Positions 7,166 through 15,933 of a stretch of DNA of 23,956 bases are shown here, piece by piece; within the stretch, counting starts at the first letter, position 1; each line of letters begins with the position of its first letter. The position numbers and the translations under genes were made by a program. A model generated the notes under the pieces. The model did no database searches. It was not told the DNA's origin and worked only from the letters and a program-made list of their open reading frames with translations. Source of the DNA: Robiginitomaculum sp. (GTDB lineage: Bacteria > Pseudomonadota > Alphaproteobacteria > Caulobacterales > Maricaulaceae); contig JAKIUV010000042.1 of NCBI GenBank assembly GCA_021647375.1, forward strand, positions 1 through 23,956. Direction: 5' to 3'.

Positions 7166-8635
7166 TTAACCTCGCCGCTTTCCTCTGGCGCCTTTGGGTG
7201 GTCCGCCAGAAAACCCGGTTACGACCTGTTCGCCTTCTTTGACGCCGGATAAGACCTCGACGAAAGACCCGTCTGATAGGCCTAGGCTAACAGTGGTTTT
7301 TCGGATTTTACCGTCGTTGATTAGCCAGACATCCGCTTCACGGGTCTGAGATTGGGATTGTTTAATTCGCTGGTAGGTTTGGTATTCGGTGGTTGATAAG
7401 GTGTCTTTGAGTACGGCCTGTGTCATTGCCGCCAAGCGCTTTAAATTTGGCGTCCGGCGAAACGATTTAAGCGGGTCTTCTATGTCTGCGCGGATTTGTT
7501 TGGTGTCTTTCTCCAAGCGCGCTAAAATTTTCTCTATCTTGCTGGCCGGAATACCAAGCTCTTGCAAGCGGCTACGGACTTTGGGGTTTGCAGGCGCATT
7601 GCCGTCAGCTTTGTCTGCGGCTTTCCATTCTTTGATTTGCGCCGCATTGGGGCGAAACCGTTCGGCGGCGGCAGGAATTCTGAGGATGTTTTGCTTTAAA
7701 TCTGTGGTGATTTGTAAATTGGCTGTCATACCCGGTAAAAGTAGCCCATCCGTGTTATCGACATTTACGATAGCGGTATAGGTGACAATATTATTATTTT
7801 TTTGTGATTGTAGCCGGAGTTGTTCGACCGCGCCGTGGAATCTGCGAGTTGGATAGGCGTCAACATTGAAGCTGACCTTGTCGCCCGCATCTAGCCCAGA
7901 GACATCGCTTTCAACAATGGCGGCTTCGAGTTGTAGCTCGGATAAATCGTTGACGATTTTAAAAAGTTCTGGTGCAGATAGAGATGCGGCCACGGTTTGC
8001 CCAGGGTCGATTTTTCTCTCAATGACGATGCCGTCAATGGGCGCACGAATGACCGTGCGAGATAAATCAACCATAGCAGTGCGTAAATTGGCCTTGGCCT
8101 GGCGTAAGGACGAATGGGCGGCATCTAGCCGAGCTTGCGCCAGTTCTATATCCGCTTGCGCCAGCAACATGGCTCTTTCAGTTTCCTCCAATTGTGCCTG
8201 CGAAATTGCGTTTTCCGCGTAAAGTTGCTTGCGACGTTCATAGGAGCGTTTGGCTTGGGCGAGGTTGACATTGCTTCTTGTTAAGGAGGCTTGATTTACT
8301 TTTATTTGAGCATCGGAATTTTCGACTCTGGCTTGTTCTTGCGCTACCCGGTTGTTGAAATTGTCCGGGTCAATGATCGCTAATATGTCGCCCTTTTTGA
8401 CGATGGAATTGAAATCAACATTGACTGCGATGACTTTCCCCGAGACTTCAGAGCCAACTTGAACCGTGATTTTGGGTTTAACATGGCCTGACGAATTGAT
8501 AATTTTTGCGATTTGTCCGGTAGAGGCCGCCACAGCAATTGGCTTAACAGGCTCTGCAATCGTATCTGACTGCTTATCTTGGCACGCGGCCAAGCCCAAT
8601 ACTGCGATAGCCATTGTAATTGTAAAAACCCTCAT
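7166..8635 (-). CDS. Periplasmic adaptor (MacA/HlyD family) lipoprotein with an insertion
   Basis: The 489-aa membrane-fusion protein links the permease to the outer-membrane channel. Lipobox LAAC ends at Cys18. A biotinyl-lipoyl half-motif follows (about 50-90), then a long alpha-hairpin coiled coil (about 95-190) and the second lipoyl half with RAPIDGIV (198-204). A beta-barrel covers about 230-320. The final membrane-proximal domain is interrupted: residues about 326-432 are a charged helical insertion, after which VWLINDGKIRKTTVSLG resumes the domain. The C-terminus is Gly/Arg/Lys-rich. MacA proteins are usually near 370-400 aa, so the extra length is mostly this insertion. It is the first gene of the four-gene operon. 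The ribosome site is weak (GACGG). Confidence 0.92.
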   Translation of the reverse strand: MRVFTITMAIAVLGLAACQDKQSDTIAEPVKPIAVAASTGQIAKIINSSGHVKPKITVQVGSEVSGKVIAVNVDFNSIVKKGDILAIIDPDNFNNRVAQEQARVENSDAQIKVNQASLTRSNVNLAQAKRSYERRKQLYAENAISQAQLEETERAMLLAQADIELAQARLDAAHSSLRQAKANLRTAMVDLSRTVIRAPIDGIVIERKIDPGQTVAASLSAPELFKIVNDLSELQLEAAIVESDVSGLDAGDKVSFNVDAYPTRRFHGAVEQLRLQSQKNNNIVTYTAIVNVDNTDGLLLPGMTANLQITTDLKQNILRIPAAAERFRPNAAQIKEWKAADKADGNAPANPKVRSRLQELGIPASKIEKILARLEKDTKQIRADIEDPLKSFRRTPNLKRLAAMTQAVLKDTLSTTEYQTYQRIKQSQSQTREADVWLINDGKIRKTTVSLGLSDGSFVEVLSGVKEGEQVVTGFSGGPPKGARGKRRG

Positions 8636-8773
8636 ATGACCGTCTTAAGTCGTAAACAAGCGGCGGCAATCAATATTTGCAAAGCCTACCAAGTTTTAAT
8701 GTCGGCTATGGAGGTTTCAGATAGTGGCAAGTGTGTACCGCCAAGAAACCCCAATTTCTCCTTGACTTTTGCA

Positions 8774-8795
8774 TTTGTCTTTGCGAAAGAACAAA
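8774..8795 (+). other. Short hairpin in the leader of the small ORF
   Basis: TTTGTCTTT (8774-8782) pairs with AAAG and ACAAA (8786-8795) with one bulged A and a GCG loop. It stands 16 nt before the ribosome site of the 30-residue ORF. It could be an RNA structure in that leader or an operator. No clear -10 element accompanies the TTGACT at 8762-8767. Confidence 0.3.
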
Positions 8796-8822
8796 AAGTG
8801 AACAAGAAAAGGGAGGTGTGTT

Positions 8823-8915
8823 ATGAAACAGATTGTTATGGACATTGGGAGTGGTATGGTGCTTGGTGGATTCGTGATTGTGATGAGTATCTGGATGATG
8901 ATTCTGGGTGGTTAA
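8823..8915 (+). CDS. Putative 30-residue single-span membrane peptide
   Basis: The frame is ATG to TAA with one of the strongest ribosome sites in the window: AGGGAGG, 6 nt before the ATG. The peptide begins MKQIVMDIGS; residues about 11-28 form a continuous hydrophobic helix with Gly, Met and Trp, ending in LGG. The Lys-Gln head and acidic Asp7 suggest a single-pass small membrane protein. I recognise no family. It lies just before dnaE, whose start falls 12-21 nt after this stop, so the two may be translationally coupled. The alternative is a leader peptide, or chance. Confidence 0.5.
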   Translation: MKQIVMDIGSGMVLGGFVIVMSIWMMILGG

Positions 8916-8936
8916 GTTGGGAAGTGGTTGTTGAAG

Positions 8937-11900
8937 ATGGCGTCAAAGAACAAAAGAGGGGATCCGATATTCGTGCCTTTGCGGTGCCGCACGCCTTATT
9001 CTTTGCTGGAGGGGGCGCTTAAGATTGATGATCTGACTGCTCGTTTGCGCGAGTGGCGTATTCCGGCAGCGGCGCTCACTGATACCAATAATATTTGTGC
9101 GGCGCTTGAATATTCCGAGAAAATGGTTGGGGCAGGAATACAGCCGATTATTGGTTGTACGCTGAGTGTCTATCTCGGGGGTGAGGACAATACGCTCAAT
9201 CCGCATGGGGGTAAGGAATTAGCGGGAACCATAGTCTTGCTGGCTCAGAACGAGCAGGGGTATACAAATTTACTCAAACTGTCTTCCACGGCGTTTTTAG
9301 ACATTGAGGCAACCGATTTACCCCATGTGAAAATTGATAAATTACAAGATCTGAGCGCGGGCTTGATAATGTTAACTGGCGGTGGCGACGGGTTTATCAA
9401 TCGGCTGATCTGTGCGGGGCAGGTAGAACAGGCGGGGGATTGGCTAAAGACGTTATCTGGTTGGTTTGAGGGACGGCTTTATGTTGAATTGCAACGCCAC
9501 GGACTTGAGAATGAAAAGCAAGCCGAGCCACATCTCATAGACTTTGCCTATGATATGGATTTGCCGCTTGTAGCGACCAATGAACCCTATTTTCTCGACC
9601 CGGATATGCACAAAGCCCATGATGCGCTTCTGGCTATATCAGAGGGCAGTTATGTGTTGGAGCCTGACCGCCGTCATGTTTCCAAACAACATTATCTCAA
9701 AATGCCCGAAGTTATGGCGGAATTGTTTAAAGATATTCCCGAAGCCATTGAAAATACAATAGATATTTCCAAGCGTTGTGCCTTTCGTAGTCCGATGCGT
9801 GCCCCGATTTTGCCCGGCTTTGGTGATGGTACGCAAACTGAGACCGATATTCTAGCGACTATGGCGCGAGAGGGCTTGGAGATGCGGCTTAAGCAGGTCG
9901 AGCCAGCCGAGCCGCGCGACGTTTATTTCGACCGTATGGATTTCGAGTTAAATGTAATTAAAAAGATGGGCTTTCCCGGTTATTTCCTAATCGTTGCAGA
10001 TTTTATCAAATGGGCCAAAGAACAAGGTATTCCTGTCGGGCCGGGGCGGGGTTCTGGTGCGGGTTCTGTGGTTGCGTGGGCGCTGACGATTACAGATCTG
10101 GATCCCTTGCGGTACGGTCTAATTTTCGAGCGGTTTTTGAACCCTGAACGTATATCCATGCCCGATTTCGATATTGACTTCTGCCAGGAGCGGCGCGGCG
10201 AAGTTATTCGCTATGTGCAGGAAAAATACGGCGAGGAGCAAGTGGCGCACATTATCACATTCGGAACCCTACAGGCCCGCGCCGTGGTACGGGATGTCGG
10301 GCGCGTCTTGCAAATGCCGCTGGGGCAGGTGGACAGGCTGGCTAAATTAGTGCCGTCAAATCCGGCTAATCCGGTGACCTTGGCCGAAGCCATTAAAATC
10401 GAACCAGCCTTACAGCGCGAACGGGACAGCGAACCCGCCGTGCAGGAGCTTCTGACTATGGCTCTGCAGTTAGAGGGCTTGTATCGCAATGCCTCGACCC
10501 ATGCGGCAGGAGTTGTAATTGGCGATAGACCATTGGCGGAATTGGTGCCGCTTTACCGTGATGCCCGCTCAGAAATTCCGGCTACTCAATTCACCATGAA
10601 ATGGGTCGAGAAAGCCGGACTGGTCAAATTCGACTTTCTGGGTTTAAAAACCCTGACGGTCATTGACCGCGCCCTCAAATACCTCAAGCAGCAAGATATT
10701 GATCTGGATTTGGACACGACGCCTGTTGATGACCCCGCGTCCTATAAATTGCTAGAGCAGGGGTTATCCCAAGGAATTTTCCAGTTGGAAAGCTCCGGCA
10801 TGCGCGACACTTTGCGTAAGATGGCACCTAGTTCTATTGAAGAATTAACCGCCCTTATCTCGCTATATCGTCCGGGGCCGATGCGCAATATCCCCGAATA
10901 TATTGAACGGAAATTTGGTCGCTCTCCCATCACCTATCCTCATGCCAGCCTTGAGGAAATACTCAAGGAAACCTACGGCATTATCATTTACCAAGAGCAA
11001 GTGATGCAAATCGCCCAAGTTCTGTCGGGCTATTCCCTCGGCGAAGCGGATGTTCTGCGCCGGGCTATGGGTAAAAAAGACAAAGAGGAAATGGCGCGCC
11101 AAGAATCACGCTTTGTCGACGGTGCAGCTGAAAATGGGGTTAAGAGCGCCCTCGCCAAGCAGATATTTAATCTGGTCAATGAATTTGCCGGTTACGGGTT
11201 TAACAAATCACACGCTGCCGCCTATGCCATGATTTCCTTTCGCACGGCTTATTTGAAGGCTCATCATCCTGTAGAGTTTCTGGCCGCTTCTATGAGCCTA
11301 GATATTAGCAATGTGGAAAAATTGGCGCTATTTGCCCGCGAAGCCAAACAGATGGATGTGGATGTCGCGCCGCCCTGCGTCAATCGCAGTTTCGCAGATT
11401 TCGAAGTTGCAGACGGGAAAATTCTCTATGCTCTCGGTGCCATTAAGAATGTGGGCATTGAGGCTATGCGCCATTTGGTCGTGGTGCGCGAAGAGGGTGG
11501 GCCGTTCCTTGATGTGTTCGATTTTGCACGGCGGGTCGATGCGCGTATCGTCAACAAACGTGCCTATGAAAATTTGGCCAAAGTGGGGGCGTTTGATAGC
11601 TTAGATGCTAACCGCGCACGGACATTTGCCTCAGCTGCGGTGTTGCTCTCCATAGGGGCGCGGGCAGCAGAGGAACGCAATTCTACGCAAGTCAATTTGT
11701 TCGGCGATACCGAGGAGACAATGGCCGAGCCGGAACTCCCTGTCGTAGAACCGTGGGGGTCGGTGGAAACTCTGGAGCAAGAATTGGCGGCGGCTGGTTA
11801 TTATCTCAGCGGGCATCCTTTGGAAGAACAGGCTGAAGCCCTAAAGCGCCGTAAATTTGTGCAAATCGACGAAGCGGACGACGCTTTCGGGCGCGGTCAA

Positions 11901-12407
11901 CGGGCTGTGCGTATGGCGGGCGTGCTGCATAAACGCCAAGAGCGGGTCTCACAGCGCACCAAAAAACGCTTTGCTTATCTAAACCTTTCTGACCCGAGCG
12001 GCGAATATGAAGTGTTTGTCGGCGAGGAAATATTGGTGCGGCACCGTGATATATTGCAAGCAGGCAATTTGTTGGAATTGCAAGTCAAGCTGGATATGCG
12101 CGAGGGCGAGTTGAGTATGACCGTCAATTCTGTCAAGCCTTTATCGGGCGGCGGCGCAGCGCAGACGCCACAAATACGCGGCCTCGATATATATATTCGA
12201 AATGCCGAAACCCTAGAGGCGCTCAAACGCTGCATTGCGGGTCTGGAATCTGCACCTATGAAAGCAAAGGGCAAAATGAACGTCATTGTCCCCATAGAGG
12301 ACGCCCGCGAAATTGCCTTAAAACTGCCAGGGCAATACGGCCTAGATGACACATTCCAAGCCGCCCTAAAAGCCGTCCCCGGCGTAGAGAAAATCAGCGA
12401 ATTTTAG
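8937..12407 (+). CDS. dnaE: DNA polymerase III subunit alpha (DnaE)
   Basis: The 1156-aa replicative polymerase has a PHP domain at the N-terminus (about 10-280), then the polymerase core. The catalytic aspartates are in PDFDIDF (Asp412 and Asp414) and in KFDFLG (Asp566). GPGRGSGAGSVV lies near residue 370. A helix-hairpin region follows, then a clamp-binding motif QVNLF (918-922), an OB fold and a C-terminal tail. The PHP metal motif is degenerate: where homologues usually have HLR.H, this reads PLRCR, consistent with a non-catalytic PHP and separate proofreading by epsilon. The start is uncertain. ATG 8937 is given, but TTG 8931 lies 6 nt after GGGAAG and TTG 8928 is also in frame. Confidence 0.97.
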   Translation: MASKNKRGDPIFVPLRCRTPYSLLEGALKIDDLTARLREWRIPAAALTDTNNICAALEYSEKMVGAGIQPIIGCTLSVYLGGEDNTLNPHGGKELAGTIVLLAQNEQGYTNLLKLSSTAFLDIEATDLPHVKIDKLQDLSAGLIMLTGGGDGFINRLICAGQVEQAGDWLKTLSGWFEGRLYVELQRHGLENEKQAEPHLIDFAYDMDLPLVATNEPYFLDPDMHKAHDALLAISEGSYVLEPDRRHVSKQHYLKMPEVMAELFKDIPEAIENTIDISKRCAFRSPMRAPILPGFGDGTQTETDILATMAREGLEMRLKQVEPAEPRDVYFDRMDFELNVIKKMGFPGYFLIVADFIKWAKEQGIPVGPGRGSGAGSVVAWALTITDLDPLRYGLIFERFLNPERISMPDFDIDFCQERRGEVIRYVQEKYGEEQVAHIITFGTLQARAVVRDVGRVLQMPLGQVDRLAKLVPSNPANPVTLAEAIKIEPALQRERDSEPAVQELLTMALQLEGLYRNASTHAAGVVIGDRPLAELVPLYRDARSEIPATQFTMKWVEKAGLVKFDFLGLKTLTVIDRALKYLKQQDIDLDLDTTPVDDPASYKLLEQGLSQGIFQLESSGMRDTLRKMAPSSIEELTALISLYRPGPMRNIPEYIERKFGRSPITYPHASLEEILKETYGIIIYQEQVMQIAQVLSGYSLGEADVLRRAMGKKDKEEMARQESRFVDGAAENGVKSALAKQIFNLVNEFAGYGFNKSHAAAYAMISFRTAYLKAHHPVEFLAASMSLDISNVEKLALFAREAKQMDVDVAPPCVNRSFADFEVADGKILYALGAIKNVGIEAMRHLVVVREEGGPFLDVFDFARRVDARIVNKRAYENLAKVGAFDSLDANRARTFASAAVLLSIGARAAEERNSTQVNLFGDTEETMAEPELPVVEPWGSVETLEQELAAAGYYLSGHPLEEQAEALKRRKFVQIDEADDAFGRGQRAVRMAGVLHKRQERVSQRTKKRFAYLNLSDPSGEYEVFVGEEILVRHRDILQAGNLLELQVKLDMREGELSMTVNSVKPLSGGGAAQTPQIRGLDIYIRNAETLEALKRCIAGLESAPMKAKGKMNVIVPIEDAREIALKLPGQYGLDDTFQAALKAVPGVEKISEF

Positions 12408-12452
12408 CCAAGATCTATCCTTAGTGCCTCCCCCATTAGCGCAGTGTAAGCG

Positions 12453-12500
12453 AATGCTTTATCCCGCAAACTCATAAATGTGTTGGCAGGATAAAGCGTT
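12453..12500. terminator. Long hairpin between convergent dnaE and aceA
   Basis: Arms of 19 nt (12453-12471 and 12482-12500) surround a 10-nt loop, with 16 Watson-Crick pairs, one wobble and two mismatches; the core is GCTTTATCC against GGATAAAGC. It sits between the two convergent stops, where a bidirectional terminator is expected. Neither side has a good U-tract, so it may instead protect 3' ends or act with Rho. Confidence 0.55.
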
Positions 12501-12506
12501 GTTCAA

Positions 12507-14129
12507 TTAAGCTACATTACTAAACTGGTTCATAGTGTTTTTGTGACCACCAGCTTTTAGGGCGCGGTCTCCGGCGACCATTTCTTTGAAGCTATCTCCA
12601 ATATCAGAGCCAACTTCGTGTTGGTGTTTGACAGCAGAGACATTGCGGCGGATTTCTTCGCGCTGAATTGTGTTGACATAGGCCATCATTTTGTCTTCGC
12701 CGAAATAACCGCGCGACAAATCATCCATGAATTTTGCCGTCATATGGAATGTCGGAAGGGTAATCAGATTGTGGAACACACCAGCTTTGGCAGCAATATC
12801 TCCCTGGAAGCTTCGTAGACGGTTGTTGGTTTCAAGACCAAGCTCCGTTTCGTCATATTTGGCAGACATCAATTGCAGACCCTCAGGATATTCGTCCTCG
12901 GTAATTTTTCCAGAGGCAATCCAATCGGCGCGTACTTGCCCGCGCAAATTCAAAGTCCAGTTAAAGGACGGAGAATTATTATAGGTCAATTTGGCATACG
13001 GCACGACTTCGCGGATGGCATCAACCATGCCGCCAATGACCGACACATCTGGTGTGGCAGTTTCGATCCACAGCAAGTCGGCACCGCCGTCAACAATGCT
13101 TGATATACAATCTTCGATCACACGTTCACGACCTGTATTTGCTTTGAACTTATAAAGGCCATTTGGCAAGCGCACAGGCTTGACCAATTTGCCGCCCAGT
13201 TGAATGGCAACATCACCATCGCCGAGCGGATTGTTGGCAGTGACTTCGCTGGTCTCCAGCCATTTTGTGTATTCGGCTGCACTGTCTCCGGCTTTGGTGG
13301 AGACTGGAATTTTTTGTGTCAGACCAGCGCCCAGGCTATCGGTACGGGCAACAATCACTCCGTCGTTCACACCCATTTCCTCAAAAGCCATACGCACGGC
13401 GCGTAGTTTTTCGATGAAGTCTTCACGCGGTACAGTAACCTTGCCGTCTTGGTGGCCGCATTGTTTGGCGTCCGAGACCTGGTTCTCGATCTGGATGCAA
13501 CATGCGCCCGCTTCGATCATTTTTTTGGACAGCAAATATGTGGCGTGGGAGTTACCAAAGCCCGCATCAATATCGGCGATAATCGGCACAACATTGCTCT
13601 CGAAATTGTCGATTGCTTTGATGGCTTTCTTGGTGGCAAGTTCGTCACCGGATGCTTTTGCAGTTTTTAAGTCTTTGAATAAATCGTTAAGTTCGACCTC
13701 ATCTGCTTGGCGTAAGCTGGCGTAAATTTCGCTAATTAATTCTGGTACGGCGGTTTTCTCGTGCATGCTTTGGTCTGGCAAATGACCAAATTGGTTGCGA
13801 ACGCCCGCGACCATCCACCCGGATAAATATACATATGTGCCTTTTACGGTACCCTTCATCCGCTTAACGGATTTGATCATTTGCTGGGCGTGAAATCCAG
13901 ACCAACACCCCAGACTTTGGGTGAATTTGGCGACGTCTTTATCATAGGCCTTCATGTCTTTGCGCATTACGGTCGCCATATTTTTGGCGATGTCCAAATG
14001 GGTTTTATAAGTGTTTTGGATTTTCACTTGCACAATATCATCGATGCTGATGCCGCCCGGCGCAATGCCGTCCGGATAACGTTTCAGAAGTTTTTTTTCA
14101 ATTTTTGCGTAGGGTTTACGTTTAGTCAT
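12507..14129 (-). CDS. aceA: Isocitrate lyase
   Basis: The 540-aa enzyme splits isocitrate to glyoxylate and succinate, the first step of the glyoxylate shunt, in the cytoplasm. The catalytic loop is KQCGH (222-226) with Cys224; the KQCGH form and the length above 530 aa mark the larger isocitrate lyase subgroup seen in Pseudomonas, rather than the 430-aa E. coli type with KKCGH. IADIDAGFGN (184-193) binds metal and substrate, and TYNNSPSFNW supplies further active-site contacts. I chose ATG 14129 because GGAG lies 6 nt upstream; a longer frame from TTG 14141 would place that site inside the gene. It starts 21 nt after the malate synthase stop, so the two form one operon. Confidence 0.96.
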   Translation of the reverse strand: MTKRKPYAKIEKKLLKRYPDGIAPGGISIDDIVQVKIQNTYKTHLDIAKNMATVMRKDMKAYDKDVAKFTQSLGCWSGFHAQQMIKSVKRMKGTVKGTYVYLSGWMVAGVRNQFGHLPDQSMHEKTAVPELISEIYASLRQADEVELNDLFKDLKTAKASGDELATKKAIKAIDNFESNVVPIIADIDAGFGNSHATYLLSKKMIEAGACCIQIENQVSDAKQCGHQDGKVTVPREDFIEKLRAVRMAFEEMGVNDGVIVARTDSLGAGLTQKIPVSTKAGDSAAEYTKWLETSEVTANNPLGDGDVAIQLGGKLVKPVRLPNGLYKFKANTGRERVIEDCISSIVDGGADLLWIETATPDVSVIGGMVDAIREVVPYAKLTYNNSPSFNWTLNLRGQVRADWIASGKITEDEYPEGLQLMSAKYDETELGLETNNRLRSFQGDIAAKAGVFHNLITLPTFHMTAKFMDDLSRGYFGEDKMMAYVNTIQREEIRRNVSAVKHQHEVGSDIGDSFKEMVAGDRALKAGGHKNTMNQFSNVA

Positions 14130-14150
14130 TTGGGTCTCCAATCTATAAAG

Positions 14151-15791
14151 TCAAGAATATTTCAAAAGTTGTTGGTAGGCGGGCAGGGTAAGGAAATCGA
14201 CGAAGTCTACGCTGGTGGCGCATTTTTTGAAAATCTCTGCGGCTTCGGTATAATGACCTTTGCGGAACTCGGAGACGCTCATAGCGTCTTCCAATTTACC
14301 CATTTCCTCTTTGAAGATGCGGTCAAATAATCCTGAGTTCATTTTGGCTGATTTGCCATCAGTTAGATTTACAAAAACACTGTGGCGTAACCATTGCCAA
14401 ATCTGCGAACGGGAAATTTCTGCAGTTGCAGCATCTTCCATAAGATTGTGGATCGGTACCGCGCCGCGCCCGGAAAGCCAGGCTGCAATATAAATAATGC
14501 CCACAGAGATATTGGTGCGAATGCCGTCTTCAGTTACGCTGCCCACATGTGGAGCGAGCATTGACTGTTCGCTGACTTTAGGAGCCAGACCTTTGCGCAG
14601 GATTTGGTGCGGGCCGGGCATGTGCTCGTTGAAAACTTCCATTGCTACAGGTACAAGGCCGGGATGCGCTACCCATGTGCCGTCGTGTCCAGCCATAACT
14701 TCGCGCTCTTTGTCGAGCCTGACTTTGTTAAAGGCAACTTCATTGGCCATTTCGTCGCCTTTGATCGGAATTTGCGCAGCCATCCCCCCCATAGCATGGG
14801 CGCGGCGGCGGTGGCAGGTCTCGATAAGCTTGAGAGAATAAGCCCGTAAGAAAGCTTTATCCATACCAACCTCAGCGCGATCCGGCAGGACGAAGCCCTT
14901 GTGATTACGCAGACATTTAATGTAAGAGAAAATATAATCCCAACGCCCGCAATTAAGCCCTGTGATATGGGATTTAAGTTCATAGAGAATTTCGTCCATC
15001 TCAAAGGCTGCGGGCAATGTTTCGATTAGAACTGTAGATTTAATAGTGCCGTGCGGGATGCCGACAAATGTCTGGGCGAAGTTGAAAACATCATTCCACA
15101 GGCGGGCTTCTTTATGGCTTTCGAGTTTTGGCAAATAATAGAATGGCCCCATACCCTTTTCTGCGAGGAGCTTGCCGTTATGGAAAATGTGCAAGCCAAA
15201 ATCACACAGGCTAGCCGACATTGGGCGTCCGTCTACGGTGATATTGGCTTCTTCGAGGTGCCAACCGCGCGGACGTACTAACATGGTGGCGACATCGTCA
15301 TTGAGCTTGTAATCTTTATCTTTGGCGCGGTCTGTATAGGTCAGGTTGCCACGGGCGAAATCATACATGTTAATCTGGCCGTCTATGACATTATCGAATG
15401 TCGGTGCAGATGCGTCTTCGAAGTCGGCCATGAACATTTTAGCACCACAGTTTAGGGCGTTGATCATCATTTTGCGGTCGACAGGGCCAGTGATTTCCAC
15501 ACGGCGGTCGCGAAGGGCAGGGGGGATGGGGTCAACTTCCCACATGCCTGCGCGAATATGCGCAGTTTCCGGGAGGAAGGCCGGGAACTCACCATAATCA
15601 AACCGTTCTTGACGGTCTTGGCGATATTCCAACATATTGCGCCGGGCGCGCCCAAATCGTCGCTCCAAGTCAGCAAGAAAGAGAAGCGCGTCCGGGGTGA
15701 GAATTGTCTCAAACCCCGGCCGTTGTTGCCCCACGACTTTAGCCAATACCCGGTGGCGGGGAATATCGTGACTAGGTGAAATTGCTGTCAT
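14151..15791 (-). CDS. aceB: Malate synthase A
   Basis: The 546-aa enzyme condenses glyoxylate with acetyl-CoA to malate, the second glyoxylate-shunt step, allowing growth on acetate, fatty acids or other C2 sources. It has the type-A layout and length. VEITGPVDRKMMINALN (98-114) is a family signature. RPRGWH (173-178) carries the catalytic arginine, and MEDAATAEISR (451-461) the catalytic aspartate at 453. ATG 15791 is favoured over ATG 15827 because GGGAG stands about 8 nt before it and the longer version adds only 12 unconserved residues. It is the promoter-proximal gene of the aceB-aceA operon, facing away from the regulator across a short control region. Confidence 0.95.
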   Translation of the reverse strand: MTAISPSHDIPRHRVLAKVVGQQRPGFETILTPDALLFLADLERRFGRARRNMLEYRQDRQERFDYGEFPAFLPETAHIRAGMWEVDPIPPALRDRRVEITGPVDRKMMINALNCGAKMFMADFEDASAPTFDNVIDGQINMYDFARGNLTYTDRAKDKDYKLNDDVATMLVRPRGWHLEEANITVDGRPMSASLCDFGLHIFHNGKLLAEKGMGPFYYLPKLESHKEARLWNDVFNFAQTFVGIPHGTIKSTVLIETLPAAFEMDEILYELKSHITGLNCGRWDYIFSYIKCLRNHKGFVLPDRAEVGMDKAFLRAYSLKLIETCHRRRAHAMGGMAAQIPIKGDEMANEVAFNKVRLDKEREVMAGHDGTWVAHPGLVPVAMEVFNEHMPGPHQILRKGLAPKVSEQSMLAPHVGSVTEDGIRTNISVGIIYIAAWLSGRGAVPIHNLMEDAATAEISRSQIWQWLRHSVFVNLTDGKSAKMNSGLFDRIFKEEMGKLEDAMSVSEFRKGHYTEAAEIFKKCATSVDFVDFLTLPAYQQLLKYS

Positions 15792-15886
15792 TGCTGGTTC
15801 TCCCAAAGAAAAGTGTTTCTGTTTCATGGAGTGCTTATGAGAAAATATTAGCGTTTACCAGAAAATGCAGGTGCAAAAGAATTGAA

Positions 15887-15928
15887 TGTAAATATAAAAC
15901 TTGTAAATATGTAAATATTGTGTATAAC
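15887..15928 (+). promoter_or_regulatory. Control region between aceB and the regulator gene: repeats and promoter
   Basis: TGTAAATAT occurs three times on this strand: 15887-15895, 15902-15910 and 15910-15918. A promoter for the regulator fits on top of them: TTGTAA (15901-15906), 16 bp, TATAAC (15923-15928). AAAACTTGTAAA at 15896-15907 resembles the AAAACTTTGCAAA box that I recall for RamB, a regulator of the same family. The repeats overlap the promoter, which suggests autoregulation. A possible aceB promoter on the other strand (TTGCAC at 15876-15871, TAATAT at 15850-15845) has a long 20-bp spacer and is uncertain. Confidence 0.5.
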
Positions 15929-15933
15929 AAGGT

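Noticed and set aside
8676..8684. TTTGCAAAG upstream of the export operon as an acyl-CoA regulator box
   Set aside because: A single half-site-like 9-mer with no repeat or promoter alignment; expected by chance.
8579..9022. 147-codon plus-strand frame across the adaptor gene start and dnaE start
   Set aside because: It overlaps two confident genes in other frames, has no ribosome site, and conflicts with the 30-residue ORF that does have one.
13204..13725. 173-codon plus-strand frame inside the isocitrate lyase gene
   Set aside because: It is the mirror of a strongly conserved enzyme gene; its Ser/Ala/Pro-rich translation is typical of antisense shadow frames.
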